64,000 nucleotides of DNA from Auriscalpium vulgare (Eukaryota; Basidiomycota; Agaricomycetes; Russulales; Auriscalpiaceae): the NCBI GenBank assembly GCA_019915015.1, contig JAHBBC010000004.1, positions 744,001 through 808,000 on the forward strand. Direction: 5' to 3'. Every line of letters starts with the position of its first letter. Position 1 is the stretch's first letter. The notes under the pieces were generated by a model that did no database searches, was not told where the DNA came from, and saw nothing but the letters and a program-made list of their open reading frames with translations. The translations under genes and the position numbers were made by a program. Below, piece after piece: positions 56,164 to 64,000 of this stretch.

Positions 56164-57092
56164 GGCACTCTCCTCTCGTGTCTTGTGCCCCAACGACCCC
56201 CTGCTCATGCTCTCGTACGCTTTCCGTCACTCCTGCTCTCGTATCGCTTTCGTTTGCCCCCTGCCTGCTGCCCGATGGTACGCGCTCGTTAGATACCCAC
56301 CGATTACAATGTATATTATCCTGTGCCCGGCTTGCAATGCATCATGATTCTCATAATCCTTGGCAAAGTGTGAACAGTATTACCAATGAGCAGCCCAGAG
56401 CAACAGGCCTCATGCCACCGGCATTACCATCGCCATAAATATTGTGATGGATCATAACTCTCATAACCATCGCGAGGCTTTGACTGGACAGGTAGAGCAA
56501 AATGTATTCGAGTCAGTTGTATATTACAGGCATCATGACTCTCATAACCATTCAGATCCCCGCCCCCGCCCGCGCGGCGCCCGCCCTCCACCGCTGTAGC
56601 CTACTACGAGCTGGTCCCAGCTACTTTGAGTGCTAGCGGGCTACCTACTTAAGGTCCGAGCAGGCTGTCTACTCGAACCCTTAGTATTTGACGCGATCCC
56701 ATCTTGTTCGGTCTACTTGCCGAATCTGACTTGCCGCTTCCGGGACTCCGAGTAGCTGACGTGTTCGGAGATACTTTAATCTATAGTATCCGGGCCCTGA
56801 ACGCAGTGATTGTCAATCCAGAATGCGATATGTTAATTGTCTACTGCCATTGCCTAAAACTCCGACCTCGAATATCCTTGTATGTACATCAGTACTTGTG
56901 TCCGACCCCTGAAATGCCCTGAAATAGCAATTTCAGGGCTTTTCAGCTCTTTCCAGGCTGTTCAGCGCAGTTCAGAGGTTTTCAGGCAAAGCAGTTATTT
57001 CAGAGCGTTGGCCTGAGCCCTTTCTCAGTTTCCTCACATCCTCACATTTTGTAGCTACCACGACTACTGACACATAGAGATATATACAATCA
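56164..57092. other. Gene-free repeat-bearing region
   Basis: No gene supported. Copies of ATCATGAYTCTCATAACC-like sequence occur near 56341, 56450 and 56531. From 56887 the first copy of a ~160-bp repeat begins. Confidence 0.55.
56887..57050 (+). repeat. Dispersed ~160-bp repeat, copy 1
   Basis: Begins CATCAGTACTTGTGT(C/G)CGACC, continues CCTGAAATGCCCTGAAATAG, then a TTTTCAG/TTCAG-rich middle and AGGCAAAG...ATTTCAGAG(C/G)GTTGG. It aligns with 58921-59077 in the same orientation. Confidence 0.8.
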
Positions 57093-58714
57093 ATGCAGGA
57101 TGCGCCGGCCTGCCTCCCTCGCCGCTGGACGCCTCTCACCCGCAGCCTTTTCCTTCAACCTGGACACCGCCGCGTCGTCGAGGTCCTGTTCGTGCGAGGC
57201 GTTCATGTATCGAGCGTACGCAGCAGCTGCTGGACGCGGGCCGCCTGCTTACCCGTGTCGCTAGACGCGGCCTTTCCGCTTCCCCGCATCGCCGGACGCC
57301 CCCTACGCGCCTCTGCACCGCGCTGGACGCGCCCGCTCGCTTTATTCGTCGCTGGACGCCTCCCACCCACGTCGCTTTCCTTCGACCTGGACGCGGCCGT
57401 TCGTGGCGCGACACTCGTTTGTGTTGGCGAGCACGGCCACGCGCATATCGGTGGACGCGTGCGCACACTGCTTTCGATGTGTCCCGCACGGTGGGTGTAT
57501 TCCCGGGGGCGCGCGACTTTGATGGGCGGAGGTGTGCGGGACAGCCTGGATGCCGCCGTGCGCGTTCGTGTTGGCAAGCACGGCGCGGGTGCCAACGAGG
57601 GTTGGTGGACGCGGCGCGCAACTTTGACGGCCTGCGGGCACACAATCGATGAGTACAACATGTAGCGCGCGTAGAGCACTTGCACGTACGTGCGTCGAAT
57701 ATGCAGATCGTGACAGGCGGCATCGAGCGAGCGAGCACGGGCAGCTGCTGGACAGGCGTTGTTGGTAGCGCAGTGTTCACGCGGTGTTGGCGGCGGGCAT
57801 GGGCGGCGCGAGGCGAAGTGTACGCAGAGGGCAGCGTTTGTGCGGGGAGATGGGTGTAGACAGCGCGGGCATACGTTGCAGGCGGCGTGGCGGCGGCATG
57901 AGGCGTGTGGCGAGGGCGGCACGAGGTGACAGATGTGGGTGACGCACAAGACGGGTGGTGGCGTTGCGGGGCGGCAGGCAGCGGCGATGCAGAGCAGGCG
58001 CGGCGTCTCGGGGTGGTGGTGTTGTGGGCGAACGCGGCGCGAGGTGAGGGCGTGTCCATGCGCGATTACTCGTTAGAAGAAGGAGGTGCAGGGTCATATT
58101 TGCGATGCTGCTCACCGATATCAGCTCTCCATCTCCACCCTTCGTGCAGATTGTTCGGTGAGTCTTTTCTCCTGACTTGCGCAAGAGAGTGACGTGGTGT
58201 GCGCGTCACGCAGTTGAAGTGAGATGGGTCTATCAAAGAGGAAGCAGTGGGCGTGGTGATAAAAGTGCCATTGCGAGAAGGTACAGGTGTGTGTCGGGAG
58301 ATGGGTGAGTTCGTGAAGGCGAGGAGTCGGGAGACGCCCCCGGGGCGGCATCCTCCACCGAGCGGTCTGGCAGAATCTCGGCCATGCGCATCTGCTCCTC
58401 CAGGTGCGCTATGACCCACGGCCTGCGCACCCATTGCCGTCTCGCACGTGTTGAGGGCAGCCTGCGAGCAAGTAGACCCCGGCCCGCCTAGCCAATCACA
58501 ATCGTACGTTAGAGATAACGTACTAGTGTTAACGCGTCCCCGTATTTCTGAGCTGCTTGCATGCCGGTGATGGAAATGCTATCCATGATACCGGCTAAGT
58601 TGTCCATTTTGCTGAGTAGTCTTTTGGAGGAGTACAAGGATAATAGGAGAGGAGGATAAGGATGCAACCCGCAAAGAGTCGGATGAATCCTAACCCTAGG
58701 AGCGGTGGCTGTGC
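57051..58714. other. GC-rich region with overlapping open frames but no supported gene
   Basis: Long open frames exist on both strands (for example plus 57093-57665 and minus 57136-58059). They are Arg/Ala/Pro/Thr/Cys-rich, mutually overlapping, and reflect GC-rich sequence with internal duplications such as CGCTGGACGCCTC (57123 and 57350). No family, splice pattern or conserved block was recognised. Confidence 0.5.
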
Positions 58715-58791
58715 GCACATAAGCGCTGGGGTACAAATCTTGTGATGTCGACAGTCGACATCACAAGATTTGTACCCCAGCGCTTATGTGC
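58715..58791. repeat. 77-bp near-perfect palindrome (38-bp arms, 1-nt centre)
   Basis: Arm 58715-58752 (GCACATAAGCGCTGGGGTAC...GATGTCGAC) is an exact reverse complement of 58754-58791, separated by a single A at 58753. It would form a very stable hairpin or cruciform. No coding context. Confidence 0.97.
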
Positions 58792-58920
58792 ACATGTCGA
58801 GATCTCCCTATTTAGAATTTAGCGTTGTCTCCGTTTCCCATCTGGCCACTTCGTCTTTCAGTCATGCCGCACCAATCATCCTGCATCACAACTAATCGCG
58901 CGAACGCGCTCAGCACCTTT

Positions 58921-59077
58921 CATCAGTACTTGTGTCGGACCCCTGAAATGCCCTGAAATAGGGTTTTCAGCCGTTTTCAGCCGTTTTCAGCTTGTTCAGG
59001 GCATTTCAGAGGTGTCCAGGCAAAGCCGTCATTTCAGAGGGTTGGCAGTCCGTTCTCATTTGTGAAATACTCGCATT
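58921..59077 (+). repeat. Dispersed ~160-bp repeat, copy 2
   Basis: Direct-orientation partner of 56887-57050, diverged mainly in the middle, where CCGTTTTCAG is duplicated. The two copies bracket about 1.9 kb. Confidence 0.8.
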
Positions 59078-60110
59078 TAAGAGCCATCAGACTACTGCAA
59101 AATGCATAGATACGAGGACAAAGACCTGTGAAATATAGAAAGGCAGTAAAGGTATATAATGTCCGAGTCTAGAAAGGGGGTTGTATCTGTGGATGGCCTC
59201 GTTGAAGCCGCCGTCTGTTGGCCATATTTGCCGCTGACGAGGTGCATGCTGTCACCACCGGCACTCCTGCGATTCGCCATGTCCGCACCGAGAGGGACCG
59301 GCTAGGTGCGCGCGCCGCTATCTTACCTGCCGCAGTCGCGTCCAGCGGCACGCTCGGGGATACGCAACGAATTTGCCCATCTGCTGGCCGGTTACTTCAC
59401 CCATACCATTTTAACCTTGTTGTCGCCAGGGCTAGTCCGCAGTGATCCGCTGATAGGTTCAGGCCGCGGGCAAGCGTGTAGCGAGACGTCGCGAGACGGG
59501 GAAGCAGCATGCGAGGCGCAGGGTCGCGGGAGCGGGGGTGATGGGAACGTGGTCCGGCGACCCAGGAGCAACCGGGACTGGCGACGGAACGGATCACCGG
59601 AACGGGCTAGATCGGGAGGGCTTAGCGACGTAGGTAGAGCCACTACTTAGGGAGCTGCGCGAGACGTAGCAACCCAATCAACCTGTGGGCGGCGCAAGCC
59701 ACCCACACCCTTTACCTCACAGAAACTGTAGCCTGAGGCGCTACCAGACTTAGGAAGGAAGGACCCCACCGATGTGGGAACAGGTAGGCAGGCGGACAGG
59801 CAAGAGGGGGTGCGACGGCCCATAGGCGGACGCTTCGCACACGGGTGCGAAGCACTCGGAGGAGGATCCCGTAGAGGGCATCCCCAGGCAGGTGAGTGTT
59901 TAGTTTGGTGTTTAGGCGGTAGGAGGTGGCCCCGCACGACCGCGGGGAGGGCACGAAGCGCGACAGCGACACGAACACCTCCCCCCCTCGGCAAGACTAG
60001 TCACCCGGACTGGATCGCGACGTATAGGAGGCAGTGTTGGTGGTTGTTGTCCTGTGAGGCACTCGCCGCACGCCCCGCTAGGGTCCGTCCCGGGTGATAG
60101 CGTATCATTT
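59078..60110 (+). other. Upstream region of the right-hand Ty3/gypsy element, probably including its 5' LTR
   Basis: No gene supported. A plausible LTR 3' end is CA at 60106-60107, just before a TGG-starting primer-site candidate. The LTR start could not be fixed because the partner LTR lies outside the window. Confidence 0.4.
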
Positions 60111-60128
60111 TGGAGCCCACCGCGAGGG
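60111..60128 (+). other. Candidate primer-binding site of the second Ty3/gypsy element
   Basis: TGGAGCCCACCGCGAGG lies three bases after a possible LTR end (TATCA). It would pair with a tRNA ending ...GGGCTCCA. Confidence 0.35.
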
Positions 60129-60197
60129 GTATGGTGATGACGATCGTGTTCGAGCTTTAAAATCAGCCTCGTAGACGGCACCCGGTCGCTGATCAAC

Positions 60198-63100
60198 ATG
60201 GCGCCGAAACCCAAGATAGCCCACCTCCCAACGCGAACACAGCCGCAGAGGACCACGAGGGCGGACGCTCGCAATACGTCGCGACAGGCGGCCATAGAGG
60301 CAGAAATCGAGGAACCACAAGACGAACAGGGGGAAGTCTCATCGCTATCAAGCCTGCCATCAGAAGAAGAGGATCCGCATGGACCGACCCTCAGTAGGGA
60401 GATCCGACGCGCCGGAGAGGACCCTAGGTCCCTGATCACAGGAGGGGATCGCGTCACGATCGAGGGACTAGAAGGTTTGCTTCTGAATTCTGATGGTGGC
60501 GATAGCGACCATCACACACGGCATGATCCGGAAGGGGAATGCTCGAGGAACGAACGGGTCAGTCCGGGATGGGGACGGGCCGTTTCCTTACAAGATAGGA
60601 CTTCGCGAAACGTCGCGGAAGCTAGCAACAATCCCCAAGAAGCGCCATCAAGCCGTTCGAACCCCAGCAACCCAAAGTCGCCAACACAGTCAGGAATGAG
60701 TACACAGCAACAAGGAACAGGAACGGGTGGAGGAGGCGGCGGCGGAGGCGGAGGCGGTGGAGGAGGGGGAGGCGGCGGACAACAGGCAATACCGCCTCAG
60801 CCCAACGTCGCGCCAGTCGCAATGCCTACCCGCGGGGACCGCAACGCACCGTCTTTCAATCAGAAGGCCCGCGAGTTACCGCGTTACTTCGACGAGCTGA
60901 ACCATCTCTTTGCCCGGGCTCAACTAGCGGATGATACGGCGAAGAAGGGCCATGCAGTGCGTTACCTAGACGTCGCGACGGCTGAGGAGTGGGAAGCGAG
61001 GCCGGAGTTTAAGGATCCCACCAAGACCTACCAAGACTTTCAGGACGCCATTGTTAAACTGTACCCGGGAGCCGATGAGGACCGCAAGTATACCATCGCG
61101 GACATGGACGCGCTCGTAGGCAGTCGGTACCGTCTGGGCATTGCGTCCGGCGGCGAGCTCAGCGAATTCTATCGGCAGTTCTTCGCGATCACCGACTTCC
61201 TGGTTAAGAAAAGCAGGATCTCGACCCGTGAGCGCGATATCGCGTTCCTTCGCGCTTTCCAGGACAGCCTCATGAACAGGGTGGCGACGAGACTGCAGAT
61301 CAAATTGCCGGACCACGATAAAGAAACACCGTACCCCATGGCCGACGTGCTAGAGGCAGGAGAGTACGAGCTGAGGGGCACTCCCTCAATCGTACCAGCG
61401 GTCAGCGCAGGACCGGCAGTGGCGGTTGCAACGACGGAGCCTGTAATCAAAATAGAACAGTTTCAAGAAGCAATCAAAGCCGCGGTTGCCGAACAGTTCG
61501 CGCGGATGCTCGTCAACCAGGGGAACGGCGGAGGTCAGAGGGGTTATGGGGGTACCTCGGGAACTCAACAGCCGCGCGCCACGCAAGGAAATCAAGGCGG
61601 ACAGGGAGGGCCGTCAGGATGCCTTTTCTGCGGCCAAACGGGGCACTTCGTCAGGGAATGTATGGTGGTCCAGGACTACATCGCGACGGGTCGCGTATCT
61701 AGGGACCACAACAACCGGGTCGTTCTGAAGGGTGGAGGACTTATCCCGCTAGGAGAAGGCCCGCTGAAGCAGCGTGTGGATGCGTACTACGCCGGGAATC
61801 AACACGGACAGTCAGAAGCCATGATGCTGACGACGATGGACTACGAGCCAGTGCCGGCCAAAGTGCAGACGGTCGCCGGCCTAATCCAACTGACGCCGCA
61901 ATTGACCGACGAAGACAGAATGACGGAGCTCCAGCAGGAGATGGCAGTGCTCCTGACGGCCCGAGCGGAAAGGCAAGCTCAGAAGGAACGCCGGCAGGCC
62001 GCACTGGACGCGGGCGAGTTTCCCCAGGCAATAGGGCTGCTGCCTGGCGAGCGCGAAAGATCGCGACGAGTTCCAGAGGTGGTCATTCCGAAGAGGAAGC
62101 CGTTTACGCAAGCCAAGAAGCAGGTTTCCTTCGAGCCGGAGGCCGTCGACCGACCAGGGGAGACTGGGGACAGCGCAGACAAACCAAGGCAGGCCGACGA
62201 AGACACCACAGCGGGTGAGGAGCCGTTAACACCTCCGATCCACCCTTTCGCGAAGGTGCCCGACGCGACGTACATAGGGCCGGCAAGTTACCAACGAAGC
62301 GCGGGGCAGCGCAAGGCGGACCCAGCATACAATAAGGTCGCCCCGGTCCGCGACCCCGTAATAGCAAGTAAGGTTTATGAGAGGGCCATGAATGCGGAGG
62401 TCACCTTGACACAGAGGGAGCTCATGTCCATTGCCCCGGAAGTACGCGCTCAAGTTCGCAACGTGGTGACCCCTAAGCGGGTCCCAAACGAGGCAAGAGT
62501 ACCAGTAGTCCAGGCGATGGTGGAAAGCGAACCAGAGCTCTTTCCGTTCGACTTCGACCAGGACGAAGGGGAAGGAGAGGACGAGAAGGTGGTGAGGGGA
62601 TTCGCGGACCATATGCCCGAAACCTTTCTGCAAGCCCTGGGACACCAGCCAACGGAGTTGCCCGAGGGGACGCGTGTAGGAGAAGTCATTGTGGAGGTTC
62701 TGATGGGAGATCTAGGAGAAGCAGGAGAAGGGGAACCAGACCCTGAGCCGTTGGAAGTCGCCAAGGAATCGCTGGCCCTCCGTTCGATCTTGCCACTAGT
62801 CGACAACCAAGCGCACATCGAGGCAGTCGTGGATCCCGGGTCGCAGATTATTTCCATGTCCGAGGACGTATGCCATTACCTCGGGCTGCATTACGATCCG
62901 AACGTTCGCCTGGATATGATATCGGCCAACAAAAGTCGCGATAGGTCGCTAGGCCTGGCTAGAAACGTCCCGATGAAGATTGGGGGTATAACGCTATACG
63001 TACAGGTGCATATCATCCGCAACCCGGCGTACGACATGCTCCTGGGGAGGCCCTTTGACGTTCTCACGGGAAGTACCGTGCAAAACTTTGCAGACGAGAG

Positions 63101-63221
63101 GCAGACAATCACGATCACGGACCCAAACACGGGAGTCATGGCGTCAATCCCCACTATTCCACGCGGCCGCAAGCGCATCTCGCGAACCCAGAAGCAGGGG
63201 GTGGAGGGTTTTCGCGACTAG
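60198..63221 (+). CDS. Ty3/gypsy gag-protease ORF, 1007 aa
   Basis: Capsid/nucleocapsid and protease precursor. ATG at 60198 (MAPKPKIAHLPTRTQ). Residues 1-220 are disordered and contain a polyglycine run (about 60734-60780). Residues 215-430 are the capsid-like retrotransposon gag region (ELPRYFDELNHLFARAQ, VRYLDVATAEEWE, YRQFFAITDFL). A zinc knuckle CLFCGQTGHFVREC lies at about 475-488. The aspartic protease has VVDPGSQIISMS near residue 878 and MLLGRPFDVLTG. The active site reads D-P-G instead of D-S/T-G, a variant seen in some fungal elements. The ORF ends with TAG at 63219-63221, overlapped by the pol frame. No lesions seen. Confidence 0.9.
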   Translation: MAPKPKIAHLPTRTQPQRTTRADARNTSRQAAIEAEIEEPQDEQGEVSSLSSLPSEEEDPHGPTLSREIRRAGEDPRSLITGGDRVTIEGLEGLLLNSDGGDSDHHTRHDPEGECSRNERVSPGWGRAVSLQDRTSRNVAEASNNPQEAPSSRSNPSNPKSPTQSGMSTQQQGTGTGGGGGGGGGGGGGGGGGGQQAIPPQPNVAPVAMPTRGDRNAPSFNQKARELPRYFDELNHLFARAQLADDTAKKGHAVRYLDVATAEEWEARPEFKDPTKTYQDFQDAIVKLYPGADEDRKYTIADMDALVGSRYRLGIASGGELSEFYRQFFAITDFLVKKSRISTRERDIAFLRAFQDSLMNRVATRLQIKLPDHDKETPYPMADVLEAGEYELRGTPSIVPAVSAGPAVAVATTEPVIKIEQFQEAIKAAVAEQFARMLVNQGNGGGQRGYGGTSGTQQPRATQGNQGGQGGPSGCLFCGQTGHFVRECMVVQDYIATGRVSRDHNNRVVLKGGGLIPLGEGPLKQRVDAYYAGNQHGQSEAMMLTTMDYEPVPAKVQTVAGLIQLTPQLTDEDRMTELQQEMAVLLTARAERQAQKERRQAALDAGEFPQAIGLLPGERERSRRVPEVVIPKRKPFTQAKKQVSFEPEAVDRPGETGDSADKPRQADEDTTAGEEPLTPPIHPFAKVPDATYIGPASYQRSAGQRKADPAYNKVAPVRDPVIASKVYERAMNAEVTLTQRELMSIAPEVRAQVRNVVTPKRVPNEARVPVVQAMVESEPELFPFDFDQDEGEGEDEKVVRGFADHMPETFLQALGHQPTELPEGTRVGEVIVEVLMGDLGEAGEGEPDPEPLEVAKESLALRSILPLVDNQAHIEAVVDPGSQIISMSEDVCHYLGLHYDPNVRLDMISANKSRDRSLGLARNVPMKIGGITLYVQVHIIRNPAYDMLLGRPFDVLTGSTVQNFADERQTITITDPNTGVMASIPTIPRGRKRISRTQKQGVEGFRD
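63206..63212 (+). promoter_or_regulatory. Canonical -1 ribosomal frameshift heptamer G GGT TTT
   Basis: In the gag-protease frame the codons are GAG GGT TTT CGC GAC TAG, so the heptamer has exact X XXY YYZ phasing and lies six bases before the stop. Slipping back one base gives GGG TTT TCG CGA CTA and enters the pol frame, which is open to the window edge. A GGGCT/AGCCC stem is possible about 40 nt downstream, further away than usual. Confidence 0.75.
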
Positions 63222-64000
63222 AGGATTTGTTGGAGGACCAGGAGGAGGTAGGGCTGGTCGTGGGGTTCGAGCCCGATAAGCCTGATACTCTTAGAATGGA
63301 ATCCCTGGTGTACCTCGAATCCTCGCCTACAATCGAAGATGTGCAGTCAGCTTATTTGTCAGTGTGCGACCTACCGGAGGAATACGCGGGAGTGTTCGCG
63401 AAGCGAGCGGAAGAAGGAGAGGAAGAGGAGGAACGAGCAAGAGCAGGGACGTTTATTTGGACGGCGGCAGACTGGGGAGACGGCGAGAGTGGGAGAGAAA
63501 GAGAGGAGGAAACGGACAGAGGTGAGCTACAGCCGACCGCGATGCAGCGCGAAGTCTTTGCGGCCACGAAGAAGCGTTACAAGCCAGCACACCTCAAGGT
63601 AAAGCCCATTCGTACGGACCTGCCGGAGCACTTCCGGATCCTCAGAGAGATCAGAGGGGACCCCCTGGCGGATATGCCGCCGCTCCCAGAGAAGCCACCG
63701 GACTTCGTACCCACGGGAAGGTACACCGCGGAACGTCGCGAACAATTTGACCGAGTCCACGACGGAGATTTCCTATGGCCGGAAGAAAGGAAGCTCATGC
63801 ATGCGTTTATGTGCGCACAAAACGAGGCATTTGCCTGGGACGACTCGGAGCGGGGGCGCTTTCGAGAAGACTTCTTCCCCCCCGTCACAATACCAGTAGT
63901 TCCGCATCGGCCGTGGGTTCAGCGAAATATTCCGATTCCGCCAGGGATATACGACAAGGTCATGGCGCTCATCAAGACCAAGATCGCCGCGGGAGTCTAC
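63206..64000 (+). CDS. Ty3/gypsy pol, 5' part (continues beyond the window)
   Basis: The -1 frame relative to gag-protease is open from the slippery site to the last base (about 265 codons). After an acidic linker it reads KRYKPAHLKVKPIRTDLPEH, DSERGRFREDFFPP and PHRPWVQRNIPIPPGIYDKV, then LIKTKIAAGVY, the pre-RT sequence typical of agaricomycete Ty3/gypsy elements. The RT catalytic motifs lie off the right edge. Confidence 0.85.

Noticed and set aside
57093..58059. Overlapping 190- and 307-codon open frames on opposite strands
   Set aside because: Composition is driven by GC-rich duplicated DNA; no conserved motif, no intron pattern, and each frame shadows the other.
63264..63278. tRNA T-arm-like GGTTCGAGCCC
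   Set aside because: It lies inside the open pol frame and no acceptor, D-arm or anticodon arm can be folded around it.

Overview
The window is a transposon-dense stretch of a filamentous basidiomycete genome, most likely an agaricomycete. The evidence is the very short spliceosomal introns (about 48-60 nt, GT-AG with one GC-AG), the intron-rich genes, and the set of element families: KDZ and Plavaka/Tnp2-like DNA transposons, a single-ORF Helitron, chromodomain-type Ty3/gypsy retrotransposons, and a TET/JBP-type 2OG-Fe(II) dioxygenase. Almost nothing looks like ordinary housekeeping DNA; the one recognisable host-type chromatin gene (NTO1/BRPF-like) is a broken fragment.

Left to right: 1-1824 is the 3' end of a KDZ transposase. 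1825-3060 is a decayed-to-regular 72-bp minisatellite. 3061-6101 is the first part of a Plavaka/Tnp2-like transposase. This gene is interrupted at 6101 and resumes at 44498, in the correct reading frame. The interruption (6102-44492) is bounded by two near-identical LTRs (616 and 605 bp, two substitutions and one 11-bp indel) and by a perfect 5-bp target duplication ACAAG, so it is one chromovirus insertion. Inside it, 3' to 5', lie ORF3 (40911-43892), a gag-pol polyprotein with one stop and one frameshift (about 32740-40736), and, in the leader or gag start, a further insertion of about 26 kb (roughly 6.9-32.7 kb).

The 26-kb inner insertion carries an intact 2469-codon Helitron replicase/helicase (minus), an unrecognised lysine-rich gene (14969-17997, minus), a frameshifted gene (19549-20638, plus), a ten-exon gene encoding about 1,480 residues with a divergent double-stranded beta-helix dioxygenase signature (20819-25780, minus), a degenerate NTO1/BRPF-like fragment (27.4-28.35 kb), and a two-exon gene (30564-32580) here called family Y. 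The host chromovirus is young by its LTRs, so this 26-kb block must have arrived even more recently.

Right of the chromovirus, 44498-45358 completes the Plavaka transposase. A four-gene block follows: gene X (596 aa, minus), a second family-Y gene with an in-frame stop (minus), a foldback element, an intact 470-aa TET/JBP dioxygenase (minus), and a divergently transcribed DUF6698-like gene (plus). KDZ transposons are known to travel with TET/JBP genes and accessory ORFs in basidiomycetes, so this block plus the KDZ fragment at the left edge may be the remains of one such system, later pried apart by Plavaka and the chromovirus. This link is inference.

56.2-60.2 kb is gene-poor and repeat-rich, with a 77-bp near-perfect palindrome and two copies of a roughly 160-bp repeat. 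From 60198 to the right edge a second Ty3/gypsy element begins: gag-protease, then pol in the -1 frame, with a canonical slippery heptamer at the overlap. Exon boundaries were placed by eye from GT/AG signals, reading phase and family conservation.
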